NCBI GenBank assembly: GCA_947492175.1
Contig: CANLMQ010000023.1
Span: 28,844 to 92,843 of the forward strand
From: an uncultured Draconibacterium sp.
Lineage (GTDB): Bacteria; Bacteroidota; Bacteroidia; Bacteroidales; Prolixibacteraceae
DNA: 64,000 nt
Direction: 5' to 3'
The position numbers were made by a program, and so were the translations under genes. How positions within the stretch are numbered: position 1 is the first letter of the stretch; every line of letters starts with the position of its first letter. The notes under the pieces are model-generated. The model was not told where the DNA came from, did no database searches, and saw only the letters and a list, made by a program, of their open reading frames with translations. This document shows positions 35,429-43,757 of this stretch, piece after piece.

Positions 35429-35459
35429 AAACCTTCGGGAATTTCCCGGAGGTTTTTTT
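35429..35459 (+). terminator. Terminator after the Gfo/Idh/MocA gene
   Basis: AAACCTTCGGG and CCCGGAGGTTT form a stem (one mismatch) around AATTT, followed by TTTTTTT. It lies about 45 bp past the stop. Confidence 0.9.
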
Positions 35460-35521
35460 GGCATTATAGTTGATTAACAAAATAGCAAAAAGAAGTGTTA
35501 AACTTTTAAATAACTATAGTC

Positions 35522-36088
35522 ATGAAAAAATTAACAAGCATTTTATTTATTATTGTTGCATCTGTTTTGGTATCGTGTGAAGGACCAACTGGACCAATAG
35601 GTCCTCCGGGGGCAGATGCTGAGATCGGAACAATTTTTGAACTGCACGGAGATTTTACTTCGGGCAACAATTACACATTGTATACTGAATTCCCGAATGA
35701 CCTGGTCGTTTACGATTCAGATGTTGTTTTAGCTTATATTCTTTGGGATCAGGTTGATGGCATGGATGTTTGGCGCCTGTTGCCACAAACAGTGGTTCTT
35801 AAGGATAATGGATCAGGTGAAACAGACGTAATTCAGTATAATTTTGATCACACCTTAAACGATGTTCAGGTTTTTCTGGAATTTACGGTTCCGGCTAATG
35901 AATTATTGCCTTCTGAAACTGATGACCAGATTTTCAGGATTGCAGTACTTCCTGCTGTATCTCTCAAAAAAGAAGGTGTAGATATTAGTAATTTGAGTTC
36001 ATTAATGAGTTCGCCGGGTATTCAGATGAAATCGTTGGGTAAAATTGATTTGGTTACTAATTTGGAAAGCAATCTGCAAATAAAATAA
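35522..36088 (+). CDS. Lipoprotein with a short collagen-like N-terminal stretch
   Basis: A 188-residue lipoprotein (lipobox VLVSC, Cys19). The mature N-terminus is a short Gly-Pro repeat (EGPTGPIGPPGAD, about residues 20-32), a common 'collagen-like' spacer in Bacteroidetes lipoproteins. The remaining 155 residues are beta-rich and unlike any family I recognise. It has its own gap of 135 bp after the preceding terminator, so it is likely independently transcribed. A bidirectional terminator separates it from the nrfD gene. The function is unknown; it is probably a surface or periplasmic accessory protein. Confidence 0.75.
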   Translation: MKKLTSILFIIVASVLVSCEGPTGPIGPPGADAEIGTIFELHGDFTSGNNYTLYTEFPNDLVVYDSDVVLAYILWDQVDGMDVWRLLPQTVVLKDNGSGETDVIQYNFDHTLNDVQVFLEFTVPANELLPSETDDQIFRIAVLPAVSLKKEGVDISNLSSLMSSPGIQMKSLGKIDLVTNLESNLQIK

Positions 36089-36108
36089 TTACCGAAAAGG
36101 TGATAATA

Positions 36109-36141
36109 AAAAAGCGCTAATCGTAAAGGTTAGCGCTTTTT
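36109..36141. terminator. Bidirectional terminator between lipoprotein and nrfD genes
   Basis: AAAAAGCGCTAA and TTAGCGCTTTTT pair perfectly over 12 bp around a 9-nt loop, with T-rich flanks in both directions. It serves both convergent genes. Confidence 0.92.
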
Positions 36142-36160
36142 GTTTTTATATTTTATCGGC

Positions 36161-37102
36161 TTAATACAGATACCTTGTTAATTGACCCGCATCGACCATA
36201 ACAAAACGAAAGATGAGGCCACCAATCAAAATCATTATTGCCGGGATTGCTGCCGGGATTTTTATACCGCGCAGCTCCATTACCTCTAACAGGAAAGGGA
36301 TAACCAATCCAAAAATTACTACACCGCCCCAAAAGATAAAGGTGTACGCACCTCCTAAGAAAAGCTGTGCCGATTCAATTTGTACTTCGGTACTTGCCAG
36401 AAAGCCCATAAACAAATGAGTAATTAAAAACAGCTCAATACCTATCAAAATTAAATCAATCTTACTCATTGTTTTTCGTTCCAGATGATTCTTTGACATC
36501 CACATAATAGTAACCGCACCGGTTGATAATCCGGAGGTGAGAAACAGTGGCCCCAGAATAGATGTGTTCCAGAGAGGACGGGCATTAAATGCCGAAAGTA
36601 ATATTCCTGTATAAATGCCAAGTATGACCGAATAAAACAGAAGTAACCATGCCAGGTATTTTCTGTTTTTAATTACAAATGCCTCAAACTTGTTAAGTAA
36701 GTTAAATTTCCAATTCCACCCCGGAATCAACTCTTTTAAATAAGAAGCGCTCCAAATCAGCGAAAGCGGAGTTATGATCATTAGTGTCCATGCTCCCCAA
36801 CCCATTGGTGATTCCAGTCGGATAACAGTATAAAGTTTCCAAAAATACATTTTGTGTTTTAGGTCGAGAAACAAAAAGAAAAGTCCGATTGCCAATGCAA
36901 AAGGAACGATAAAAGTACTCCATTTTACTGCTGTCGGCATTTCTTTTTCTTTTCCAAGAACCGTATAAAAACCGGCGAAGAAGAGAATTCCAGCAGCCAG
37001 ACCTCCCAGAAATAAGTAAGCCGGAATTTGCCAGTGCCAGATGTGTAAACTGGGATCTATATTAGGAATATTTCTTCCTGAAACAAAAAATTCTTCTTTC
37101 AT
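36161..37102 (-). CDS. NrfD/PsrC-like membrane anchor subunit
   Basis: A 313-residue integral membrane protein of the NrfD/PsrC family with about eight hydrophobic helices and no heme ligand signature. It would exchange electrons between menaquinone and the ferredoxin subunit encoded immediately upstream. The segment IWHWQIPAYLFLGGLAAGILF is typical of the first helix and GWGAWTLMII of a later one. It is the third gene of the Mo-enzyme operon (order: Mo subunit, FeS subunit, anchor), 20 bp after the FeS gene. Without site-directed data, the direction of electron flow (quinol oxidation or reduction) cannot be settled. Confidence 0.9.
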   Translation of the reverse strand: MKEEFFVSGRNIPNIDPSLHIWHWQIPAYLFLGGLAAGILFFAGFYTVLGKEKEMPTAVKWSTFIVPFALAIGLFFLFLDLKHKMYFWKLYTVIRLESPMGWGAWTLMIITPLSLIWSASYLKELIPGWNWKFNLLNKFEAFVIKNRKYLAWLLLFYSVILGIYTGILLSAFNARPLWNTSILGPLFLTSGLSTGAVTIMWMSKNHLERKTMSKIDLILIGIELFLITHLFMGFLASTEVQIESAQLFLGGAYTFIFWGGVVIFGLVIPFLLEVMELRGIKIPAAIPAIMILIGGLIFRFVMVDAGQLTRYLY

Positions 37103-37122
37103 ATACTTTTCTTTTTTTGAGA

Positions 37123-37656
37123 TTAGATTAAGAAATAAACCTGAGGTTTTGTACCCGCTTCGGGAGCCAGTACTTTGTATTTACGTTTTTGCAAGGCTAC
37201 CGAAACATCTGAATTTGGATTGTCGAGATCGCCAAAATACAGGCAATTTGTTGGGCAAACACTTACGCATGCCGGTTTGTAACCACGTGTTACGCGGTGT
37301 TTGCAAAATGTACACTTGTCGACATAACCTTCAGGATGCGAATAGCGGGCATCGTACGGACATGATTGTATACAGGCACCGCAGCCAATACAATCGTTAC
37401 CATTTACCATAACAATACCACCATCGGAATAGTGGCTGGCACCCGTTGGGCAACATCGCATGCAGGGTGAGTTTTTACAATGGTTACACCTTTCGCTTCG
37501 AAGTTCTACTTCAACTTCAGGAAATTTGCCATCAACAATTTCTACTACCCAATCGCGGCAAAAACCAATGGGCACCCTGTTTTCGGTCTGACAGGCTACA
37601 ACACAATCGCTGCATCCCACACACTTTTTTGTGTCAACTGCCATTGCATATCTCAT
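37123..37656 (-). CDS. Four-cluster [4Fe-4S] ferredoxin subunit (PsrB/DmsB-like)
   Basis: A 177-residue electron-transfer subunit with four Cys clusters: CVGCSDCVVAC; CNHCKNSPCMRCCP; CIGCGACIQSCP; and CTFCKH with ACVSVCPTNC. It shuttles electrons between the molybdenum subunit and the NrfD anchor. It lacks its own signal sequence, as expected for a partner carried out by the Tat signal of the catalytic subunit. Its ATG overlaps the 3' end of the Mo-subunit gene by 4 bp, showing translational coupling. Confidence 0.93.
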   Translation of the reverse strand: MRYAMAVDTKKCVGCSDCVVACQTENRVPIGFCRDWVVEIVDGKFPEVEVELRSERCNHCKNSPCMRCCPTGASHYSDGGIVMVNGNDCIGCGACIQSCPYDARYSHPEGYVDKCTFCKHRVTRGYKPACVSVCPTNCLYFGDLDNPNSDVSVALQKRKYKVLAPEAGTKPQVYFLI

Positions 37657-39875
37657 AATTTAATCTCCTTTCCTGGTTCATCAACTAAAAATTTTACAAA
37701 ATTGCCCCGCATACCGGTTCCTCCCATAATAGGATCAACGGCAACACGCGTAATCAGTTTTGTATCAGAGATACCTTTCCCGTGAGCACGTTTAAGTAAT
37801 TTATTGTTGTGTCCGAATCCATGAACCATATACACGCAATCAGGTCCAATTCTCTCAGTGACGCGAACTTTAATAGGAAACTCAGAGTTAATTCCATCCT
37901 GATTTTGCAGCCATATCATCTGGTTCATTTTTAAGCCATGTTTTTCTGCTATTTGCGGATTGACCCACAACCTGTTTTCATTCATTATATCCGAAAGGTT
38001 TGGATTATTGGCGGTGCGGGTAAAAGTATGCATGGGTGCCCTGCCATAATTTAAGCGATAGAAGCCTTCTGGAGCTTCGGGATGGACAGTATACCTCGGT
38101 ATCGGGTCAAATCCCTGCTCCTCCAATAACTGTGAGTAAAATTCAATTTTTCCTGATTTGGTATTAAGTTGAACCGGTTCGTCTTTGGGCAAAAACAAAC
38201 TTGATTCGGGGCGGTTGACAACACTCACTCCTGTTTGTTTCATTTCTGACAAACTTGAGCCCATTTGTTTTAGCTGCCAATCGAGTACTTCGCTAAAATC
38301 GGAATAATTGAAATAGGCCTGTAGCCCGAGTTTAAGTCCTAAACGACGAACAATCCACGAGGCCGGTTTCGACAGGTACTTTGGTTTTACAGCCGGAATA
38401 CGCAGAGCAAGTGTGGCATAACGTTCAGGCGAAACGCGCAAATCATCGTAACGTTCCAGGTAAGTACATTCGGGCAGAATTACATCGGCCCAGCCTGTAA
38501 TTTCCATGGGCATAGTATCAACTACCACCACCAAATCCTGGTTCCGAATGGCTTCAATCGTGCGTTGTGTATTTGGTATTGTATTTATCAGGTTGGTTCC
38601 AACAACAATCCAGCCTTTAATCTTTTTGTCCGATTCATTGTCGGGATGCGAGGCATCAATCATTGCATTGGAAACATTAATTCCTGCCGACGGGTATTTC
38701 CCTTCCAGGTAATCTTTCCAACTCCATTTTGGAGAAGGATATGGAGGATGCGGGTATGTTGGGACCGAAGCTTTTGTTTGCATGTAAAAACCTCCTTTCG
38801 AGCCAAAACTTCCGAGCAGTCCGTTAAGAATTGCAATACATCGAACCCGCTGAACATCGTCGCCATACCAGGTTACATGTCGTCCGGGATGTATGATTGT
38901 TGAAGGAGCATGAAAAGCCATTTCGCGAGCAGTTTCCCTGATTTGGCTTGCTTTAAGCTTGGTTATGCCTGATGCCCATTCAGGAGTAAATTCGGCAACA
39001 TATTCTTTTAATTCGTTAAAACCGAAAGTGTTTTTTTCGATGTATTCCCGGTTGTATCTGTTCTCGTAAATAATAACATTCATCCATGCCAGCAGAAGGG
39101 CAATATCGGTAGCCGGTTTAATGGGCAGCCAGTATTTCGAGTGGGTGGCAGCAGTAGATAATCGCGGATCGACAGTAATTATTGTTGCACCACGATCAAT
39201 GGCTTCCGACATTTCCTGGACTTGTGTGTTGTGCATATTTTCTCCTATGTGAGAACCAATAAGCACTAAACAATTGGTATTTTTTATGTCGGTAGGTTCG
39301 GGTGCATTTACTGCGGTTCCAAAAGTTGCAATCCAGGCTGCTTCACGTGGCCCGCGACATTGAGCGTATGACGGGGCTACAATATTGGTAGAACCAAAGG
39401 CTTTCACCAGGTTCGAAAAATGTTTACCCCCTGAGCCATGATTAAACAAAGCAAGCGATTCGGCCCCATGTTCGGTTTTCAGGGTTTCCATTTTCTGTGC
39501 AACATATTCGAGTGCTTTGTGCCAGGAAACTTCTTTGAATACCTGTTTTCCGCGTTCTTCAACACGAATCATTGGCGATTTTAAACGATCCGGATCGTTG
39601 TACATTCCAATTCCACCCGAACCACGCGGACAAAGCCTGCCATTACAAAGCGGATCTTTTTTGTTACCTACAACTTTCCATAATTCGCCGTTTTTGTCGG
39701 TGTGTGCCCAGCCTGCACATTTCCAGAAACAAACCTCGCAATAAGTTGGAGTTCGTTGAATTGTTCCTTTCATATTTTTGCCCGGATTGAAATAGTTTGC
39801 TGCAACATTTCCGGCAGCCAATAATCCGGCACCTCCAACTGAAGCTATTTTTATAAAATCTCTTCTGCTACTCAT
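37653..39875 (-). CDS. Molybdopterin oxidoreductase, polysulfide/thiosulfate reductase-like catalytic subunit
   Basis: A 740-residue periplasmic-facing enzyme. A Tat-like N-terminus (SSRRDFIKIASVGGAG) precedes the [4Fe-4S] site YCEVCFWKCAGW with NGRLCPRG. The molybdenum ligand is Cys173 in YAQCRGPREA, which places it with PsrA/PhsA/TtrA-type enzymes rather than nitrate or DMSO reductases. A C-terminal molydopterin-dinucleotide-binding domain closes it (about 610-730). The rhodanese genes next door favour polysulfide, thiosulfate or tetrathionate as substrate, but arsenate-type relatives cannot be excluded by sequence reading. It is the first gene of the three-gene operon. Confidence 0.88.
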   Translation of the reverse strand: MSSRRDFIKIASVGGAGLLAAGNVAANYFNPGKNMKGTIQRTPTYCEVCFWKCAGWAHTDKNGELWKVVGNKKDPLCNGRLCPRGSGGIGMYNDPDRLKSPMIRVEERGKQVFKEVSWHKALEYVAQKMETLKTEHGAESLALFNHGSGGKHFSNLVKAFGSTNIVAPSYAQCRGPREAAWIATFGTAVNAPEPTDIKNTNCLVLIGSHIGENMHNTQVQEMSEAIDRGATIITVDPRLSTAATHSKYWLPIKPATDIALLLAWMNVIIYENRYNREYIEKNTFGFNELKEYVAEFTPEWASGITKLKASQIRETAREMAFHAPSTIIHPGRHVTWYGDDVQRVRCIAILNGLLGSFGSKGGFYMQTKASVPTYPHPPYPSPKWSWKDYLEGKYPSAGINVSNAMIDASHPDNESDKKIKGWIVVGTNLINTIPNTQRTIEAIRNQDLVVVVDTMPMEITGWADVILPECTYLERYDDLRVSPERYATLALRIPAVKPKYLSKPASWIVRRLGLKLGLQAYFNYSDFSEVLDWQLKQMGSSLSEMKQTGVSVVNRPESSLFLPKDEPVQLNTKSGKIEFYSQLLEEQGFDPIPRYTVHPEAPEGFYRLNYGRAPMHTFTRTANNPNLSDIMNENRLWVNPQIAEKHGLKMNQMIWLQNQDGINSEFPIKVRVTERIGPDCVYMVHGFGHNNKLLKRAHGKGISDTKLITRVAVDPIMGGTGMRGNFVKFLVDEPGKEIKL

Positions 39876-39946
39876 CCTTCAAACTTGGTTGGATTAATAA
39901 TTATACAGATTTGTGCACCGGGGAAGGTGCATCTTAATTTGAAAAA

Positions 39947-39973
39947 GAGCGCCCGGTGAATACCAGGGCGCTC
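39947..39973 (-). terminator. Terminator after the double-rhodanese gene
   Basis: GAGCGCCC and GGGCGCTC form a perfect 8-bp GC stem. On the minus strand it is followed by TTTTTC. It lies between the rhodanese stop (39990) and the Mo-subunit start (39875), so the rhodanese/porin genes and the Mo operon are probably separate transcripts. Confidence 0.92.
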
Positions 39974-39989
39974 AGGACATGCGAAAGGC

Positions 39990-40844
39990 CTATTCTACTT
40001 TGTTCGACGCAGTAGATTGCCATTCTAAGTACGCTCCGTCGTAAACTTTTACGTTCGGATATCCTAATCCTTTTAACGCAAGGTAAACAACACCGGCACG
40101 CACACTGGTTTCGCAGTATACAATGGCCGTTTTATCTTTTGTAATGCCCTTTGATTCAAACAGCGAGGTAAGTTCTTCGTTACTTTTTAACAAGCCCTTG
40201 CTATCTAAAACAGTTTCATGGTTTACATTTACTGCACCCGGAATATGACCTTTACGGGTTAGTGTTTTCGATTCGGCTGTTCCTGCAAACTCATCGGGTT
40301 TACGTGCATCAACAAGAACGTATGACGAATTGCCAACTGCTTTTTTCACTTCGTCCATTTTGGCTAACAATGAAGCATCGGGCTTTGCTGTAAATGTGGT
40401 AGCTGCAACTTTTGCAGGAGCTCCGGTAATTGGTTTACGTTTGGCTTTCCAGGCTTTTAAATTGCCATCAAGCATTTTTACGTTTGGTGCTCCTAAGTAC
40501 TTTAAAATCCAGTATATGCGACCTGCGTATTTCGCTGAACCTTCGTCGTAAACAACAATGGTTTTGTCGGTAGTAACACCTTTTTCTCCCAACAATTTAG
40601 CCATTTCGGCAGGTGTATTAATATAGGCTTCAGCAGGTGTTCCTTTATATAGTGAACTATGAGGTACGTTTACAGATCCGGTGATGTGAATTTTATAATT
40701 GTCGGCAGATGTAGCACAAACAACAACCACATCCTCATTTTTTGATATTTTAGCTAATTCTGTTACTGAAATTAAATCCTGCGCATAAAGGGCCGAAGAA
40801 ACCAGCAGCGTTAACGCTAAAAATAATAATTTATTGAGTTTCAT
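39990..40844 (-). CDS. Exported tandem-rhodanese sulfurtransferase
   Basis: A 284-residue protein with a signal peptide (cut after ALYAQ, about residue 22) and two rhodanese domains. The first (about 24-140) has Asp100 (VVYDEGSAK) where the catalytic Cys should be, so it is a structural domain. The second (about 160-280) has the active Cys244 in YCETSVRAG. This inactive-active layout is that of thiosulfate/3-mercaptopyruvate sulfurtransferases. It would transfer sulfane sulfur in the periplasm. The ATG at 40844 is used because it places the signal peptide correctly. It follows the porin gene by 19 bp. Confidence 0.9.
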   Translation of the reverse strand: MKLNKLLFLALTLLVSSALYAQDLISVTELAKISKNEDVVVVCATSADNYKIHITGSVNVPHSSLYKGTPAEAYINTPAEMAKLLGEKGVTTDKTIVVYDEGSAKYAGRIYWILKYLGAPNVKMLDGNLKAWKAKRKPITGAPAKVAATTFTAKPDASLLAKMDEVKKAVGNSSYVLVDARKPDEFAGTAESKTLTRKGHIPGAVNVNHETVLDSKGLLKSNEELTSLFESKGITKDKTAIVYCETSVRAGVVYLALKGLGYPNVKVYDGAYLEWQSTASNKVE

Positions 40845-40863
40845 AAATGTATTTTTAAGCATA

Positions 40864-41904
40864 TTAAAATTTAACCTGAAGTTGAACCATAATCATATCG
40901 TTCTCAATCTCCTGAGCCCATTCTGCTTTGTATTCGTAGTTCACCTGCAGGCGAGTCCATTCGTTGAAAAAATAGTTAATACCAACAGTTGTAATATGTT
41001 CCATGTTGTTATTACCCAAACTCAGATCACTGTTATAGTTTTCGTATTTTAAAACAGGTTGCAAGTTCCAGGGTGTATTGTAAAGTGCCATAACCGACAA
41101 ACCTTCGCGTTTAACACTTCCCTGTACAACTTCCGGATCACCTCCACAGCCTCCGCCAACAAGGTAAGAGCCTTTATCTTCTGCCCAGATATACTCTCCC
41201 TGTACAAGGAAACCGTATCTTTCAATCTCGAATTCGGCACCGAAACGTGTTCTTTCGTCCGCATCAACAGTCGGATCTTCGTTAACCGATTTGCCCAGTC
41301 GGAAACTTCCGCCTACATGCATCCAATCGGTGGGTTGAACCAATACTCTACCAACAATGTCTTTGTATTTGTCCATGTCTTTAACGAGCAATCCGGTACC
41401 ATTCATAACAGCAACTGCATACCTGAACAAAGTAGTATCTGACCCACCAAGTACCATTAAACCCATATCGCGGTCTGGAGCGGTAAGTTCATTTACAAAT
41501 TTTGACCGGTTAATTGTATATAACGAATGACAGGGAGTGCTTAATTCTTGTCCGAAAGGTGATTTGAAAGAACCTATACTTACTTTTGCAAACGAAAAGC
41601 GGCTGTATGTGATAAAGGCATCGAGTAAATAAGCCTTTGGACCATCCTTTTTAAACGGGCTGGTTTCGAGCAGAACGTAGTAGCTAAAATCGTAAGGGAT
41701 ATTTCCCATTACTCCAATTCGCGAACGGTTAAAACCAAAGTTAGATGTATTATCTTCATCGGTAAATCCATAATCGTATTGCGTTTGCAGATATCCAAAA
41801 ACATTAATGCCATCCTGTGATACCGGCTCTGAACATCCTTGCGCCTGGGCATTTAGTCCCCAAAAAGCAGCAGCAATAAGTATAAATAATATTTTACGTA
41901 GCAT
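40864..41904 (-). CDS. OprO/OprP-like outer-membrane porin
   Basis: A 346-residue exported beta-barrel (signal cut after AQAQ, about residue 22) resembling phosphate-selective porin O/P proteins: GINVFGYLQTQYDYGF, NFGFNRSRIGVMGNIP, FAKVSIGSFKSPFG. It ends in a strand with a C-terminal Phe (MVQLQVKF), as required for Bam-mediated insertion. The cluster position between exported rhodaneses suggests anion (thiosulfate or polysulfide) uptake, which is inference. Phosphate or other anions are equally possible by family. Confidence 0.85.
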   Translation of the reverse strand: MLRKILFILIAAAFWGLNAQAQGCSEPVSQDGINVFGYLQTQYDYGFTDEDNTSNFGFNRSRIGVMGNIPYDFSYYVLLETSPFKKDGPKAYLLDAFITYSRFSFAKVSIGSFKSPFGQELSTPCHSLYTINRSKFVNELTAPDRDMGLMVLGGSDTTLFRYAVAVMNGTGLLVKDMDKYKDIVGRVLVQPTDWMHVGGSFRLGKSVNEDPTVDADERTRFGAEFEIERYGFLVQGEYIWAEDKGSYLVGGGCGGDPEVVQGSVKREGLSVMALYNTPWNLQPVLKYENYNSDLSLGNNNMEHITTVGINYFFNEWTRLQVNYEYKAEWAQEIENDMIMVQLQVKF

Positions 41905-41971
41905 AATTTTTATCTTTTAATTGAAAGAAAAGAAAGAAGACTATATACACTTGTCTTCAAGCTTGTAATGT

Positions 41972-42967
41972 TTAGTTTGTAACTACAGGAAAATCTTTTG
42001 ATCCTGCGTTTACTCCCCAATGATTTGGAACTGCTCCGCCGTCGGTACCTCCGGTGCTCCAGAATGAGTTGGAATGTGCCATTCCGTTTACGCCAAATGT
42101 TAAACTATAGGCATCAAAACCCAATACATTTAAGTAGGCAGTTATAACCGCTGAAGTTTGTCCGGTGTAACAATAAGTAACAACCTTTTTAGACGGATCC
42201 AGGCTGCTGCAATTATCAATAAGAAGAGGACTAATTCGTACCGCTCCGTTAACATGACCAAAACCTGTATAATGTGCATCCGAAAAATAGTTGTTGATGT
42301 AATAATCAGCAGGATTAGCTAACACATCGGTGTTTTTAACTGTTTTAAAACCGGCAGCAACAACTGCTTCAACTCTTTCTTTAAGAATGTCTGCTCCGTT
42401 TGTTGAGTTGCTTGTCCAGGAAGGAGCTTCGAAATTACCTGCACTTGTAGCACTTGTTGTCCAGTTTGTGCTGTTGGTAAGCTCTTTACAATTACTTGTC
42501 CAACTGTCGAAACCTGGGTTCCAACCACTCATTCCCCATTTTAATGCCTGTGCATTTTCGTATCCGTACAGGCGCAGTAGCGAGGTTGCATAACATGCAG
42601 TTTGTCCGGTAAAACAAACCACAACAATTGGTTTGTCTGCTTTTGCAGCTTCAGTTAAAATATTTGTAAATGCTACATTATGGGCACCATCAATATGGCC
42701 GCTGCCAAAAGCTTCTGCAGATCGAATATCGATGATGTATTTACTGCTTAAATCTCCATCGGCAGGGAACATTACAAACTTCTGACCATCGGCATTGGTC
42801 ATAATCTTGTCAAGATTCATATCTACTGATTTCAGGTAAGTAGTTAAGGTTTCGTATGCCAATGGTTCTGAACTCAAACAATCGCATTCATCGTCGTATT
42901 TACATCCGGTAAAAGAAAATGATGCAACAAATGCTAGTAATAATGTGTAAAAAACAAACTTTTTCAT
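41972..42967 (-). CDS. Double-rhodanese lipoprotein
   Basis: A 331-residue lipoprotein (lipobox FSFTGC, Cys22; a Cys-rich CDC follows) with two rhodanese domains, both keeping the catalytic Cys: Cys118 in VVCFTGQTA and Cys266 in TYCYTGQTS. The loops are six-residue CxTGQT types, as in single-domain rhodaneses, unlike the tandem gene downstream. Between domains lies a Ser/Thr/Asn-rich linker (about 160-195). The ATG at 42967 is chosen for the signal peptide. The stop of the upstream rhodanese gene lies 32 bp before this ATG. Confidence 0.88.
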   Translation of the reverse strand: MKKFVFYTLLLAFVASFSFTGCKYDDECDCLSSEPLAYETLTTYLKSVDMNLDKIMTNADGQKFVMFPADGDLSSKYIIDIRSAEAFGSGHIDGAHNVAFTNILTEAAKADKPIVVVCFTGQTACYATSLLRLYGYENAQALKWGMSGWNPGFDSWTSNCKELTNSTNWTTSATSAGNFEAPSWTSNSTNGADILKERVEAVVAAGFKTVKNTDVLANPADYYINNYFSDAHYTGFGHVNGAVRISPLLIDNCSSLDPSKKVVTYCYTGQTSAVITAYLNVLGFDAYSLTFGVNGMAHSNSFWSTGGTDGGAVPNHWGVNAGSKDFPVVTN

Positions 42968-42999
42968 AGTATATAAAATTTTTTGGTTATTGAATAGTA

Positions 43000-43545
43000 T
43001 TAACACCCGCCGGCAGCTGTTTCTGCTGCTGAGGTATGATTGTCGTAACTGACATCATCAACAATAATTTTCTCGATTAATTCTGGGTACGCTTCATGAA
43101 ATGCTTTCCAGCCACCTTGTAGCGAAAGCACATTTTGGTAACCTAGTTCCATCAGCGATTTGGCCGCCAGTGCAGATCGGTTGCCGGTACGACAGTTTAG
43201 TACAATAGGATCGGTTTTTTCCGGGATATAAAGTCCCATCTCATCCCATACGTCTTCTTTGCCGATTTGGAATTCAAGTACTCCGCGTGGAATGCATGCA
43301 GCTCCCGGAATATAACCAGTATCATACTCTTTGATGGTTCTTACATCGATTAATACAAAGTAATCTTCGCCATCGTACATGGTTTTAAAATCTTCAACAG
43401 TAATTTCTTTGATTACTTCTTTGGCTGCAGCTACAAGCGCATCCTTGTTTTCGAAAGATTGAAGTGTTGGATTCTTTGTTGGTTGTGTTTCACAGGCAGC
43501 AAATACAACAAAGCTTAACATCAATAAAATGAATGCCTTTCTCAT
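43000..43545 (-). CDS. Single-domain rhodanese lipoprotein with a C-terminal GGC tail
   Basis: A 181-residue lipoprotein (lipobox VFAAC, Cys18) with one rhodanese domain and the active loop CRTGNRS (Cys118). The 25-residue C-terminal extension ends in AAGGC, a terminal Cys that could carry or relay sulfur. The sequence aligns well with the 160-residue rhodanese at 45652, with the active Cys at the same residue number, so the two are paralogues. It is the first gene of the rhodanese-porin run and faces the FNR box and regulator gene on the other side of a 212-bp gap. Confidence 0.88.
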   Translation of the reverse strand: MRKAFILLMLSFVVFAACETQPTKNPTLQSFENKDALVAAAKEVIKEITVEDFKTMYDGEDYFVLIDVRTIKEYDTGYIPGAACIPRGVLEFQIGKEDVWDEMGLYIPEKTDPIVLNCRTGNRSALAAKSLMELGYQNVLSLQGGWKAFHEAYPELIEKIIVDDVSYDNHTSAAETAAGGC

Positions 43546-43672
43546 GTCCTTTAAATAATTAAGATTCGACTAATTAAACTTACGATTCAAAAATATATGG
43601 GCATTTTGTGTTGGACGAATAAAGCTGATGTTAGCACCTCAAGCCAATAACATTTCGTGCTCATGTACGTTT

Positions 43673-43686
43673 TTGATGTATATCAA
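43673..43686. promoter_or_regulatory. Perfect FNR-type operator
   Basis: TTGAT-GTAT-ATCAA matches the FNR/DNR consensus TTGAT-N4-ATCAA at all ten fixed positions. It is 72 bp upstream of the Crp/Fnr gene at 43758 and 128 bp upstream of the rhodanese gene on the other strand. The recognition helices of both local regulators contain E-x-x-S-R, the residue set FNR uses to read TTGAT. Confidence 0.75.
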
Positions 43687-43757
43687 GAATATGATTGATG
43701 TAATTAGAATGTTATCGCAATTTTTCTATTTTCGTACTATTCTTTTAAAAAGATATC

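Noticed and set aside
37653..39875. Periplasmic nitrate reductase NapA
   Set aside because: The anchor is NrfD-type with a four-cluster ferredoxin and no NapB/NapD, and the active-site loop CRGPR fits PsrA/PhsA-type enzymes better.
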